Notes: generated from the letters alone by a model not told the origin. DNA of 64,000 nucleotides from JAWLDV01 sp046537975 (GCA_046537975.1 JBKHJR010000004.1:1-64000); one strand, 5' to 3'; counted from the first letter of the stretch, positions 49,512-58,916 are shown. Numbers and translations: made by a program.

Positions 49512-52127
49512 ATGCCAAGTGCGTTGAAATGGAAAATAAGTCTACTGGTATTTCTTGTTATCTTTTCCGGTATCGCTCTTTTACCCAGCTTTTACGACGA
49601 TATGCCCAAATGGTGGCAGAAATATGTGACCCCGGGGGGACTGAAATTAGGCCTGGATCTGCAGGGCGGAGTACATCTGATTTTAAATGTAGACGTTGAG
49701 AAGGCAAAAGAAAACGCCTTGGATTTTGCCGCCCAGGATCTTAAGCAGCAACTGGCCAAAAAGAATATTTCCGGAGTCAAGACTCCTGCCCCTGATTCCA
49801 GTAAGGTAGTCTTCACCCTGCCCAATACTGCCGCTATCCAACCTGCCCGGGACATTGCTGAAAATAAATTCCCCGATCTGGATATAGAGATCCAGGAGGA
49901 AAAAGACACCTTCCCCAGATTAATAATTGGTTTAAGTGAAAAGAAAAAAGAATTTATTGAAGAAAATGCAGTCAAACAGTCCCTGGAAATTATCCGCAAC
50001 CGTATCAATCAGTTCGGTGTCACAGAACCGGTAATCGTCCCCCAGGGTGAAGAAAATATAGTTATCCAGCTTCCCGGGGTAAAAGAACCTGAAAGGGCGA
50101 TAGACCTCATAGGACAAACAGCCCAGCTCAGCTTCAGAAAGGTGGTGCAGAGCGAAGATATCTCTGCTGCCAAACTGGTTAATGAGGCAATTGAATCAGA
50201 CAAATGGGAAAGAGGCGAAGACCGGGAAAAGTTAAACGAAGTTTTGAAGCATAAACTCCCCCAGGATACCGAAATCTTTTTTGAACAGAAAAAAGATCCC
50301 CAGACCGGTAAGACGTACAAGAATCCCCTGATTCTTGAAAAACAGATCCTTATGACCGGAGAAATGGTAAAGGACGCCAGGGTGCGGGTAGGAGGCACCT
50401 TCAACCAGCCTTATGTAAGCCTTGACCTGACTGGGCGGGGAACAACCGTTTTCGGCGAAATAACTGAAGAGAACGTGGGACAGAGGCTGGCGGTAGTGCT
50501 TGACGACATGGTCCGTTCCGCTCCGACCATCCAGGAAAAGATCATGGGCGGCAGCGCTCAGATAACCGGCGACTTTACCTACGATGAAGCCTCCGATTTA
50601 GCCATTATTCTGCGAGTGGGCGCCCTTCCCGCTCCGGTTTCCATTATACAGGAACTTACAGTGGGCGCTTCCCTGGGTCAGGACTCCATCCAGAAAGGGC
50701 TCATTTCGGGAGCGCTGGGCGCCGTCCTTGTAGTTCTCTTCATAGTCATATACTACCGGATGTCCGGGCTCATAGCCAACTTTGCCCTCCTGCTTAATAT
50801 AATATTCCTTTTCGCCGCCCTGGCAGCTCTGCAGGCGACCCTTACTCTGCCCGGTATTGCCGGCATTATTCTGACCATTGGTATGGCGGTGGATTCAAAC
50901 GTTCTAATTTTCGAGCGCATGCGGGAGGAGTTTGCCTTGGGCAAATCAACCCGATCCGGTGTGATCGGTGGGTATAACAAGGCCTTCTTGACAGTAGTAG
51001 ACTCCCAGGTCACCACCCTGATCACGGCTCTGGCCCTGTTTCTCTTCGGCACCGGCCCGATTAAGGGATTTGCGATCACCCTTTCCCTGGGCATAATCTT
51101 TAATCTATTTGCCACCCTGTTTGGTACACGGGTAATATATGATTTGATGTATGCCAAACAAAGGCTTAAGCCTCTCCACTTTCTCAGTATCATAAAGAAA
51201 CCGAACCTTGATTACCTGAAACTCAGAAAAATAACCTTTACCATCTCTGCAGTCCTTGTGCTTACCGGCCTGATAGCGTTCGGCCAGATGCTCCGGGGAC
51301 AGGGGAATCTGGGGGTCGACTTTACCGGCGGCTCTCTGCTTCGCTATAAAGCTGAAAAACCCTTCAGCCTGGAGAACGTAAGGGACGTTTTTATCGAGCA
51401 TAACCTTAAAGATGCCGTTCTCCAGCCCGTGCAGAAAGAGAACAGGCTGATTGTGAAAATCAAAGAAGAAACCGAGACCGTAGGTGATATCAGCTCCTCA
51501 GTAACAAAGATGCTGGAAAGCAACATGCCCGCTCATGGATTCAGCCTGGAAAGCAAATCAGAGATAGGATCCTCGGTCAGTGACATGCTTAAAACCAAAG
51601 CTCTTCAGGCTATAGCCATTTCCCTGTTTGGAATCTTAATCTATCTGGCCCTGCGCTTTGATATCAGCTTCGGAGTGGCAGCCGCCGCGGCAACATTCCA
51701 TGATGTGTTTGTGATACTCGGTCTCTGCTGGATCCTGGGCATAGAGATCAACCTTCTTATTGTCACTGCCTTATTAACCCTGGCCGGATACTCCTTAAAC
51801 GATTCGGTGGTTGTTTTTGACCGTATTCGGGAAAATCTGTTTAAAAAGGATGTCAATCTGGATTTTGCCGGGACAATAAATTTAAGCATCAATGAGATAC
51901 TGAGCAGGACAATTATAACATCTCTGACCACCTTAATTGTCCTGTTCTGCCTTTTCTTCCTGGGCGGTGCGGTGCTACATGACTTTGCCTTCACCTTAAT
52001 AGCAGGTATACTGGTTGGGACTTACTCTTCAATTTTCATCGCCAGTCCGATTCTTCAGATATGGAGATCGGCAGGCTTCCAAAAACAACTGATTGATAAA
52101 GATGCCGGGGAGTCCGATGTACAATAA
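49512..52127 (+). CDS. secDF: Protein translocase SecD-SecF fusion
   Basis: Uses the proton motive force to help Sec-translocated proteins leave the membrane. It is a single 871-residue chain. The SecD half (to about 560) has LGLDLQGGVHLIL, the periplasmic P1 region (ITGDFTYDEASDLAIILRVGALPAP), and GMAVDSNVLIFERMREE. The SecF half has LGVDFTGGSLLRY and GYSLNDSVVVFDRIRENL. Deltaproteobacteria usually encode SecD and SecF separately, so the fusion is notable. yajC is not adjacent. It overlaps the YkgJ gene by 11 bases. Confidence 0.95.
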   Translation: MPSALKWKISLLVFLVIFSGIALLPSFYDDMPKWWQKYVTPGGLKLGLDLQGGVHLILNVDVEKAKENALDFAAQDLKQQLAKKNISGVKTPAPDSSKVVFTLPNTAAIQPARDIAENKFPDLDIEIQEEKDTFPRLIIGLSEKKKEFIEENAVKQSLEIIRNRINQFGVTEPVIVPQGEENIVIQLPGVKEPERAIDLIGQTAQLSFRKVVQSEDISAAKLVNEAIESDKWERGEDREKLNEVLKHKLPQDTEIFFEQKKDPQTGKTYKNPLILEKQILMTGEMVKDARVRVGGTFNQPYVSLDLTGRGTTVFGEITEENVGQRLAVVLDDMVRSAPTIQEKIMGGSAQITGDFTYDEASDLAIILRVGALPAPVSIIQELTVGASLGQDSIQKGLISGALGAVLVVLFIVIYYRMSGLIANFALLLNIIFLFAALAALQATLTLPGIAGIILTIGMAVDSNVLIFERMREEFALGKSTRSGVIGGYNKAFLTVVDSQVTTLITALALFLFGTGPIKGFAITLSLGIIFNLFATLFGTRVIYDLMYAKQRLKPLHFLSIIKKPNLDYLKLRKITFTISAVLVLTGLIAFGQMLRGQGNLGVDFTGGSLLRYKAEKPFSLENVRDVFIEHNLKDAVLQPVQKENRLIVKIKEETETVGDISSSVTKMLESNMPAHGFSLESKSEIGSSVSDMLKTKALQAIAISLFGILIYLALRFDISFGVAAAAATFHDVFVILGLCWILGIEINLLIVTALLTLAGYSLNDSVVVFDRIRENLFKKDVNLDFAGTINLSINEILSRTIITSLTTLIVLFCLFFLGGAVLHDFAFTLIAGILVGTYSSIFIASPILQIWRSAGFQKQLIDKDAGESDVQ

Positions 52128-52869
52128 TTCCAGTGAGTCACCGGAACCGGAAGTTGAAGAACTTAAGAAAAACGAGATCTTTTACTTCAACTGCCATCCC
52201 GGAGTACCCTGCTTCACTGACTGCTGCCGCAAGCTTGATCTGGAGTTGACCCCCTACGATGTCCTGCGGTTAAAAAAGCGGTTGGGATTGACCGGCAGGA
52301 AGTTTCTCGACCAATACGTGGATATGGTTCAAAATAAAGAGACTGTTTTCCCCCGCTGTTTTCTCAAGATGGACGACAACGCCGAGGCTACCTGTCCCTT
52401 TCTAACCTCTGAAGGCTGCCGGGTATATGAGGACAGGCCGGGAGCCTGCCGGACTTACCCCCTTGGCAGAGGAGCCTGGCAGGATAAACAGGGAAATTTC
52501 CAGGCAGCCTATGTACTGCTAAAGGAGGCCCACTGCCTCGGTTTTACTGAAGAAAACCGGCAAACCGTCAAGTACTGGCTTGAGCATCAGTACTTAACTC
52601 CATACAATGAGGCCAACGATCATCTGATGACGCTGCTCTATCATCCTATGGTCAAGGCAGGCTTTTATCCCTCTGAGAGGCAAAGCAGACTTTACATAGA
52701 AACTCTCTACTATCTGGAAGAACTGCGTGAATCAGTGAAAGAAGAGATAGGAGTAAACATGTCAGATACATCACTGTTGAATTACGGTATAAACCTGCTG
52801 AAAATGTTTTTTTTCAAACCATCCGGGGAGTGCAGCTGCTGCAGTACCGGGAGTAACGATAAATGCTAA
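52117..52869 (+). CDS. YkgJ-family metal cluster-binding protein
   Basis: 250 residues from ATG 52117, chosen because GGGGAG lies just upstream; a TTG at 52093 is a longer alternative. The YkgJ cysteine pattern is CHPGVPCFTDCCRKL, CFLKMDDNAEATCPFLTSEGCRVYEDRPGACRTYPL. A C-terminal half with CSCCSTG follows. It is thought to bind zinc or Fe-S clusters; function unknown. It is translationally coupled to secDF and purQ. Confidence 0.82.
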   Translation: MYNNSSESPEPEVEELKKNEIFYFNCHPGVPCFTDCCRKLDLELTPYDVLRLKKRLGLTGRKFLDQYVDMVQNKETVFPRCFLKMDDNAEATCPFLTSEGCRVYEDRPGACRTYPLGRGAWQDKQGNFQAAYVLLKEAHCLGFTEENRQTVKYWLEHQYLTPYNEANDHLMTLLYHPMVKAGFYPSERQSRLYIETLYYLEELRESVKEEIGVNMSDTSLLNYGINLLKMFFFKPSGECSCCSTGSNDKC

Positions 52870-53687
52870 TGGTAAAAGCTATAGTCCTCACCGGCTTTGG
52901 AACCAACTGTGAAACAGAAATGGCTCATGCCTGCCGACTGGGGGGAGCAGAACAGGTTGATATAGTCCATATCAGTGAACTTTTGAATGGGGAATACTCA
53001 CTGGATGACTATCACTTCCTGAATCTCCCCGGGGGCTTCCTGGACGGGGATGACCTGGGGGCTGCCCAGGCCGGAGCCCACCGCTTCAATTATGCGGAAG
53101 TCAACCCGGGCGGTGAACCGCTGCGGGCCCAGATAATGAGATTCATAGAAGCCGGCAAACTTATCCTCGGGGTATGCAACGGCTTTCAACTACTGGTAAA
53201 AATGGGGCTTCTGCCCGGTTTTGACCACCGATATGATCAAAGGTTGGTCAGCCTTACCCATAATGAATCCGGCAGATTTGAAGACCGCTGGGCGACCCTC
53301 CGGGTGGAGGAAAATTCCCCCTGTGTATTCACCAGAGGACTGTCCGATCTTTACTATCCTGTCCGGCACGGAGAAGGCAGACTTGTAACCCGGGATCAGG
53401 ATACCCTTAACAGACTGAAAGATGATAATCTGATCGTTCTGCGTTACACCGATCCCCGCTCCGATAACAAGCCCACCATGGTATATCCGTACAACCCCAA
53501 TGGTTCACCTGCGGCCATTGCCGGCATCTGCGACCCCACCGGCAGAATATTCGGTCTTATGCCCCATCCGGAGGCCTTTCTCTATCGTACCAACCATCCC
53601 CGTTGGACAAGGGAAGAGCTATCTGAAGAGGGTCAGGGTATAGCCTTATTCAGGAACGGCATAAACTTTATCAGAGAATATTTGTGA
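52863..53687 (+). CDS. purQ: Phosphoribosylformylglycinamidine synthase, glutaminase subunit
   Basis: Supplies ammonia from glutamine for the fourth step of purine synthesis. It is a class I glutamine amidotransferase with VLTGFGTNCETEMAHACRL at the start, LNLPGGFLDGDDLG, nucleophile Cys in LGVCNGFQLL, and the His/Glu pair in LMPHPEAFL. The 274-residue length matches the deltaproteobacterial long form. The ATG overlaps the preceding stop. tatC starts at its own stop codon. PurS and PurL are not in the window. Confidence 0.93.
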   Translation: MLMVKAIVLTGFGTNCETEMAHACRLGGAEQVDIVHISELLNGEYSLDDYHFLNLPGGFLDGDDLGAAQAGAHRFNYAEVNPGGEPLRAQIMRFIEAGKLILGVCNGFQLLVKMGLLPGFDHRYDQRLVSLTHNESGRFEDRWATLRVEENSPCVFTRGLSDLYYPVRHGEGRLVTRDQDTLNRLKDDNLIVLRYTDPRSDNKPTMVYPYNPNGSPAAIAGICDPTGRIFGLMPHPEAFLYRTNHPRWTREELSEEGQGIALFRNGINFIREYL

Positions 53688-54394
53688 ATACCGAAACATC
53701 AATGCTGCCTCCGGGACAAAGCCGGCTGGCCGGCTTTTTGCTCGGATTGCAGAACAGTATAAAACGGCTGGGTATAACCGTGGCCATCGGCACTCTGGGC
53801 CTGTACTTCCTATCTCCCCACCTTTTCAAATTTCTCCAGGACTATCTGCATCAGGATCTCTCCTTTTTCACAGTGGCCGAACCCTTTATGGCCCATATCA
53901 AACTATCTCTGGGGGTCTGTCTTGTTATCCTCATGCCCTGGATAATATTTATTGTCTGGCGGGCTCTGTCTCAGCCCTTCGGTATCGACAAAAAGACTTT
54001 AGTCCAATACGTCTTTTATACCTGTCTTCTTTTTTATGCCGGCGCTATTTTCTGCTATCTGGTGACTCTGCCTTTTGGTATTAACTTCCTGCTTGGTTTC
54101 AGGTCAGAACAGCTTCAGCCCGTAATCTCCATCGATAAATTCGTAACTTTCATAGCCATGTTCATCATTTCCTTCGGGGTCATTTTCGAGCTCCCTGTAT
54201 TTATGGTTTTCACTAACAAATCCGGGCTGATCTCAAGGGAAAGCTTTGAAAGAAACCGGCGTTACGCTATACTTGCTATTGCTATTGTCGCCGCCCTCCT
54301 GACTCCGACTCCGGACGTTATCAATATGGCTCTTATGGGAGGGCCCCTCTATATACTTTATGAATTGGGCATCCTGATCCTGAAGAGAAAATAA
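53684..54394 (+). CDS. tatC: Twin-arginine translocase component TatC
   Basis: The receptor subunit of the Tat pathway exporting folded (often cofactor-bearing) proteins. About six membrane helices span 236 residues. Recognised blocks are AEPFMAHIKLSLGVCLVILMPWIIF, GVIFELPVFMVFT and the C-terminal LTPTPDVINMALMGGPLYILYELGI. A GTG at 53684 is used here; an ATG at 53702 is an alternative. tatA/B genes are not adjacent. The Rieske protein in this window is a typical Tat client class. Confidence 0.93.
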   Translation: MNTETSMLPPGQSRLAGFLLGLQNSIKRLGITVAIGTLGLYFLSPHLFKFLQDYLHQDLSFFTVAEPFMAHIKLSLGVCLVILMPWIIFIVWRALSQPFGIDKKTLVQYVFYTCLLFYAGAIFCYLVTLPFGINFLLGFRSEQLQPVISIDKFVTFIAMFIISFGVIFELPVFMVFTNKSGLISRESFERNRRYAILAIAIVAALLTPTPDVINMALMGGPLYILYELGILILKRK

Positions 54395-54468
54395 TTGGTA
54401 TGTTTATTCAGGAATGGCTATACCAAGCTTCTGTAATCATAGCAATTTTCATAAGTCTAAAAGTTGAG

Positions 54469-54864
54469 TTAATAAGAGTATTCCTTTACAGCTATATTAT
54501 TGTCCATAAGAAGGGCTGCGGTAACTCCGGGAATCTGGACGCTGCATGAAGGGCTTCTGCTTTTCAGCAGTACGGCCCGGACATTCTGTTTTTTGGCGAT
54601 ATAAAGGATCTGCCGGGCTCCAAGGATAAATTCAGAGGTCAGATCGTGTCCGTCCCGATCAATTACCCTGGCCTCCCCTTTTAAGACATCAAAACCGTTC
54701 CCTCCAACTATATCCGCGGCTTGACGAGGGGTGGCAAGACCACCGAGCTGTTCAGGGCATACCGGTATCCAAAGAGATCCCCGGATAAACTCCAGACAGG
54801 TCTGGGAGATCCTGCTGTCACCGTCATACCTGGTCCGCAGGCCAAGCAGGCAGGCGCTGATCAT
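54469..54864 (-). CDS. DUF523 family protein
   Basis: A 131-residue conserved Cys-containing protein of unknown function. ISACLLGLRTRYDGD, PVCPEQLGGLATPR and LLKSRSPSCS are the three family Cys motifs. The family is widespread in anaerobes and may bind a metal. Here it stands alone, convergent with tatC and divergent from ftsB. Confidence 0.85.
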   Translation of the reverse strand: MISACLLGLRTRYDGDSRISQTCLEFIRGSLWIPVCPEQLGGLATPRQAADIVGGNGFDVLKGEARVIDRDGHDLTSEFILGARQILYIAKKQNVRAVLLKSRSPSCSVQIPGVTAALLMDNNIAVKEYSY

Positions 54865-54996
54865 ATATAAAGATTTTTCTGATTTTTCTGAAAAAATATT
54901 CTTCCCCTTTTAAACTTATTAAGTTAACATTAAAATATAAGAAAGTTCAGTAACATGGTCGAAACAAGCAAATAAAAAAACGCCCCTTCCCCTGAA

Positions 54997-55356
54997 ATGG
55001 TCAAAAGAGGAAACAAAAATCTCTCATATACCGCGGCACTTGACTGGATAGGTGTGGATCATCCTTTCAGGAAGCTGAATAAGGGTGAGAAGAAAATTCT
55101 CGTCAAGGCGGCTCTTTTACTTTCCACCCTGTCTCTGAGCTGGATTACTTTTGGAGAAAATGGCATGCTGCGTTATTTTGAAGTCAAAAATGAACTCTCT
55201 GCAACCATCAACAAAAAAGAGACACTTGCCGATCAAAACAGGGAACTGAAAGAACAGATCACTAAAATTCAAAACGATCCGGAATATCTGGAAGAAGTTG
55301 CCCGTAAGCAATATTATATGACCAAAAAGAATGAGGTTATCTTCAGGTTTGACTGA
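54997..55356 (+). CDS. ftsB: FtsB/DivIC-type cell division protein
   Basis: A small bitopic divisome protein of 119 residues. A membrane helix (about 36-55) is followed by a coiled coil (NELSATINKKETLADQNRELKEQI) and the FtsB-like end DPEYLEEVARKQYYMTKKNEVIFRF. The N-terminal 35 cytoplasmic residues are longer than in E. coli FtsB. Confidence 0.82.
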   Translation: MVKRGNKNLSYTAALDWIGVDHPFRKLNKGEKKILVKAALLLSTLSLSWITFGENGMLRYFEVKNELSATINKKETLADQNRELKEQITKIQNDPEYLEEVARKQYYMTKKNEVIFRFD

Positions 55357-55365
55357 AACCTTTGA

Positions 55366-55959
55366 TTACGAGGCCTTCTTCTTTCTGTTTATATCCTCCA
55401 GGATCCAGTCTACTGCAGATATAAGATCTTCCGCCACCCGGGCAGGCTGAATACTCCGTGTCTCCCCGATATACTCAAGCTCTCCCCGCCCGTATCCGGT
55501 CAGGACAAGAATCCCGACAGCCCCGCAATTTGCCGCTGATTCCAGATCGGACCAGCGGTCTCCAACCACGTAAGATCTGGAAAGATCCAGACTCATATCC
55601 TCAGCAGCCTGGATGAACAGCCCTTTCCCGGGCTTACGGCAGCTGCAGTTCTTACGGAATTTTTCTTCCTTGGCTTCAGGATGATGGGGGCAGATATAAA
55701 TGGAGTCAACATGAGCTCCCCGGTCGGCCAATTCCTTTCTCATGGAGTCATGAACCGCATCCAAGAGTTTTTCCGGAAAATACCCCCGGGCCAGCCCGGA
55801 CTGATTGGTAACTACCACTACCGGAATGTCTGCCTCGTTAAGTTTCTTTATAGCTTCCGCTACACCGGGCAGAAGATGAAAGCGGCTCTCATGGTTGATA
55901 TAGCCCATCTGCTCATTAATAGTACCATCCCTGTCCAGAAATACTGCCGGTTTTTTCAT
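55366..55959 (-). CDS. gmhB: D-glycero-D-manno-heptose 1,7-bisphosphate 7-phosphatase
   Basis: A HAD phosphatase of ADP-heptose synthesis. It has FLDRDGTINEQMGYI, TNQSGLARGYF, and the zinc-binding CPHHPEAKEEKFRKNCSCRKPGKGLF. The 197-residue length is normal. ATG overlaps the waaF stop (TGATG), so both heptose genes are coupled. Confidence 0.93.
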   Translation of the reverse strand: MKKPAVFLDRDGTINEQMGYINHESRFHLLPGVAEAIKKLNEADIPVVVVTNQSGLARGYFPEKLLDAVHDSMRKELADRGAHVDSIYICPHHPEAKEEKFRKNCSCRKPGKGLFIQAAEDMSLDLSRSYVVGDRWSDLESAANCGAVGILVLTGYGRGELEYIGETRSIQPARVAEDLISAVDWILEDINRKKKAS

Positions 55960-57011
55960 CAGGACTCCTTGACTTTTTTCAATACTTCTTCGGCAACCTC
56001 ATCCACACTTATATCAAGCATACAGCGGAATCCGGAATCGCAGCTCTTCTTGAGACAGGGTTGACAGGACATCTGCTTCTGCATCACTGAAGCATTCGCG
56101 GCAAAAGGGCCGGTCGCCACAGCATCGGTGGAACCGAAAATCGCCACCAGGGGGGTTTCGGCTGCAGCTGCTACATGCATGAGACCCGAATCATTGGTCA
56201 CAAAGGCATCGCAGATGGAAATAAGAGCCATGGCCTGACCCAGGGTGGTTTCCCCGGCAAGATTATGAATATATCCCCTGCCCTGTTCGGCAATCTGCCG
56301 TCCTGTCTCTTTATCAATAGCAGCTCCGAAAACAAGAAATTCCGCACCTGTTTTTTCATGGAGCAAACCGGCCAGATCACTGTAGCGCTTTGCCGGCCAG
56401 CATTTTGCCGGGCCATAAGCAGCGCCGGGGTTAAGGCCTATAACCGGCGAAGATTTTAAACAGGATTTGTACTTTTGGGCCCAAACCCTATCACTTTCGG
56501 ACAGTTGCAGGAAAAGTTTTTCGCTTCCCACTGTCAATCCCAACCGGGCCAGTAAATCCTGATAATAATAGACCTGGTGTTTATTCTGACCATGGTTGTT
56601 TGGATCAACACCATAATTTAAAAGCGGCCCCCGGCAGTCCCTTTTATAACCGGCCCGTACCGGGATCCCCGCATTCCAGGTAAGAAAGGCGGCCTCAAAG
56701 GCATTCTGGAGGAGAATTGCCGCTTCAAAATTCTGCCGCCGCAAGTCATTGCTTAAACGAGTCAGCCCCCTGAGTCCTCTATGCCTTCCCTTTTTATCAT
56801 AGACAATAACCCGGTCGACATGAGGGCTGACTGCGAAAATGTCAGCTACCCAGGGAAGGGCCAGCAGACTGATTTCAGCCTTGGGGAAATTTTCCCTGAT
56901 GGTTCTGACCGCCGGCGTGGTCATGATCCCATCTCCAATCCAATTGGCGGAGCGGATCAGAATTTTTTTCAGATCCAAATCCTGTAAGTTCTTTTCCTTG
57001 AAGCGTTTCAT
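55959..57011 (-). CDS. waaF: LPS heptosyltransferase II
   Basis: A GT9 enzyme adding the second heptose to the inner core. IRSANWIGDGIMTTPAVRTI opens the chain. GLNPGAAYGPAKCWPAKRYSDLAGLL is the ADP-heptose site, and FVTNDSGLMHVAAAAETPLVAIFGSTD the conserved C-terminal loop. The 350-residue length is normal. waaC is not in this window. Confidence 0.94.
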   Translation of the reverse strand: MKRFKEKNLQDLDLKKILIRSANWIGDGIMTTPAVRTIRENFPKAEISLLALPWVADIFAVSPHVDRVIVYDKKGRHRGLRGLTRLSNDLRRQNFEAAILLQNAFEAAFLTWNAGIPVRAGYKRDCRGPLLNYGVDPNNHGQNKHQVYYYQDLLARLGLTVGSEKLFLQLSESDRVWAQKYKSCLKSSPVIGLNPGAAYGPAKCWPAKRYSDLAGLLHEKTGAEFLVFGAAIDKETGRQIAEQGRGYIHNLAGETTLGQAMALISICDAFVTNDSGLMHVAAAAETPLVAIFGSTDAVATGPFAANASVMQKQMSCQPCLKKSCDSGFRCMLDISVDEVAEEVLKKVKES

Positions 57012-57141
57012 TCTATCCGTATTGTCATTGCAGGCTTATCACACTTACAGCCCGCTGCTGCTGCTGAGCTAATTATATTCATCTACAAGAAGCTTTTTAT
57101 ACAACATTGTATGTATAACTTAAATATTGCAATATACTATA

Positions 57142-57147
57142 TATAAT
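57142..57147 (+). promoter_or_regulatory. Promoter -10 box for rpsB
   Basis: A perfect TATAAT in an AT-rich tract, with a predicted start near 57154. No good -35 at the correct distance; an UP-element-like AT run precedes it. The leader to the rpsB ATG is about 125 bases and contains the structured region at 57179-57245. Confidence 0.5.
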
Positions 57148-57178
57148 GGTAGAAGTACAGGGTTTAAACAATGAAACA

Positions 57179-57245
57179 CATCCCTGTGACAGCCCTTTGG
57201 TGCCCTTTGCCTGCGAACCTGCAGCTGGGTTGGGCGTAAGGGATG
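57179..57245 (+). ncRNA. Structured 5' leader of rpsB (S2 leader-like)
   Basis: CATCCCT (57179-57185) pairs perfectly with AGGGATG (57239-57245). Inside, GCCC (57192-57195) pairs with GGGC (57232-57235). GCCC (57202-57205) pairs with GGGT (57227-57230), and CTGC (57211-57214) with GCAG (57221-57224). Nested helices just before rpsB resemble autoregulatory r-protein leaders. The identity is inferred; no match to a named class was run. Confidence 0.55.
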
Positions 57246-57279
57246 GAAGCTTAACCAAAATCATCTCAGGAGCAAATTT

Positions 57280-58062
57280 ATGGTCGAAATCGCAATGAAA
57301 GAAATGCTGGTGGCCGGTCTTCACTTCGGTCATCAAACCCGCCGCTGGAATCCCAAGATGAAACCTTATATCTTTGGAGCCCGGAACAAAGTACATATTA
57401 TCAATCTTGACAAAACCCTACCCTTGTTCAAAAAATCCTGCAATTTTATTGCGGACAAGGTGGCTGGCGGTGGTCGAATACTTTATGTCGGTACCAAACG
57501 ACAGTCCCGTGATATCATCCGGGAAGAAGCTGAAAGGGCCGGCGCTTTTTATGTTAATTACCGCTGGCTTGGCGGGATGCTGACCAATTTCCAGACCATC
57601 AAACATTCTATCGACAGGATGAAACAAATCCAGAAGATGATGGAAGACGGCAGCATCAACAAGTACAAGAAAAAAGAGTCCATGCAGATGGAAAAAGAGC
57701 TGGGCAAGCTGGAACTTAACCTCGGCGGCATTCAGGAAATGAAGGGCCTGCCGGAAGTAGTTTTCATAGTTGACCCCAAACGGGAGCATATAGCAGTAGA
57801 TGAAGCAAACAAACTGGGGATACCTGTGGTAGCCATTACCGACACTAACTGTGACCCGGACAAACTTGAGCATATAATCCCGGGCAATGATGATTCGTTC
57901 CGCTCCATTAAATATGTTACTGAAAAGATAAGCGACGCTGTCCTGGAAGGCAAGTCCAGAGCAGGCGAAATGGTGGAGCCCGAAGAAGAGGCAATGGCAT
58001 CTGCCATGGCTGCTTCTTCTAACCAGCAGGAAAATGTCGATACTGAGACGGCACAGCCGTAG
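57280..58062 (+). CDS. rpsB: 30S ribosomal protein S2
   Basis: A small-subunit protein of 260 residues with MKEMLVAGLHFGHQTRRWNPKM, IIREEAERAGAFYVNYRWLGGMLTNF, VVFIVDPKREHIAVDEANKLGIP and a Glu/Ala-rich tail. CAGGAG (57267-57272) precedes ATG 57280. It heads the conserved rpsB-tsf-pyrH-frr-uppS-cdsA-dxr-rseP order. Confidence 0.97.
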   Translation: MVEIAMKEMLVAGLHFGHQTRRWNPKMKPYIFGARNKVHIINLDKTLPLFKKSCNFIADKVAGGGRILYVGTKRQSRDIIREEAERAGAFYVNYRWLGGMLTNFQTIKHSIDRMKQIQKMMEDGSINKYKKKESMQMEKELGKLELNLGGIQEMKGLPEVVFIVDPKREHIAVDEANKLGIPVVAITDTNCDPDKLEHIIPGNDDSFRSIKYVTEKISDAVLEGKSRAGEMVEPEEEAMASAMAASSNQQENVDTETAQP

Positions 58063-58073
58063 GCATAATCCCC

Positions 58074-58270
58074 CTGTCCTTGTAAATGCAGGCCTGATAC
58101 CACAGTCAGGCTAAGTGGAGTTGGTGGAACAGGCCGGACAGCATAAACCGTTCAATTAAAATAGCCGTCCGTCCAGAAACAGGCAATTTTACTGTCAAAG
58201 AGTGTGTTATATCTTGATTTATTTTGATATGACGTAGATCTATCGGGCAAAAGAGCATTTATGGACGGAC
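58074..58270 (+). promoter_or_regulatory. Complementary elements between rpsB and tsf
   Basis: CTGTCC (58074-58079) pairs with GGACAG (58136-58141), enclosing GCCTGA/TCAGGC (58092-58097 and 58106-58111). GTCCGTCC (58167-58174) is the exact reverse complement of GGACGGAC (58263-58270), which lies 35 bases before the tsf ATG. The roughly 240-base gap is large for this operon. It probably modulates tsf expression or processing; no U-tract terminator is visible. Confidence 0.5.
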
Positions 58271-58305
58271 ACTATAAAACAAAAATAGGAGTAAAGGTAA
58301 GATAA

Positions 58306-58902
58306 ATGGAAATAACAAGCAAGATGGTCAAGGAACTTCGCGATAAAACAAACGCGGGAATGATGGATTGCAAGAAAGCCCTCACTGAAACAGAGGGGGA
58401 CATGGAAAAAGCCGTGGATCAATTGCGGCAGAAAGGTCTCGCTGTTGCCGCCAAAAGAGCGGACAGGGAAACCAGTGAGGGTACGATCCAGACCTATATT
58501 CATTCCGACGGCAAATTAGGGGTTATGGTTGAAGTTGGCTGCGAAACTGATTTCGTTGCCAAGAACGATTCTTTTATTGAATTTGCCAAAAATGTTGCCA
58601 TGCACATCGCCGCTGCCAATCCGGCCTCCATTACCAGAGAAGGAATCCCGGAGGACTTGGTAGCCAGGGAAAAGGAAATATTTACCAAACAGGCCATCGA
58701 ATCCGGAAAACCGGAACATATAGCCGAAAAGATTGTTTCAGGCAAACTGGACAAATACTATTCCGAGATAACCCTTATGGAACAAAGCTATGTGAAGAAT
58801 CCGGATATTTCTGTTGAAGACCTGGTAAACGAACTGGTAGCCAGTCTGGGGGAAAAAATAACCGTGAAAAGATTTGCCCGGTTTAAAGTTGGTGAAGTTT
58901 AA
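58306..58902 (+). CDS. tsf: Elongation factor Ts (short form)
   Basis: Recharges EF-Tu by GDP/GTP exchange. MVKELRDKTNAGMMDCKKALTET is the N-terminal UBA domain. CETDFVAKNDSF and the ENIAEKIVSGKLDKYY-like stretch belong to the core. It has 198 residues, as in Thermus-type EF-Ts, lacking the C-terminal extension of E. coli (283). ATG 58306 is followed by EITSKMV. Confidence 0.96.
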   Translation: MEITSKMVKELRDKTNAGMMDCKKALTETEGDMEKAVDQLRQKGLAVAAKRADRETSEGTIQTYIHSDGKLGVMVEVGCETDFVAKNDSFIEFAKNVAMHIAAANPASITREGIPEDLVAREKEIFTKQAIESGKPEHIAEKIVSGKLDKYYSEITLMEQSYVKNPDISVEDLVNELVASLGEKITVKRFARFKVGEV

Positions 58903-58916
58903 GGAAAAATAATACT

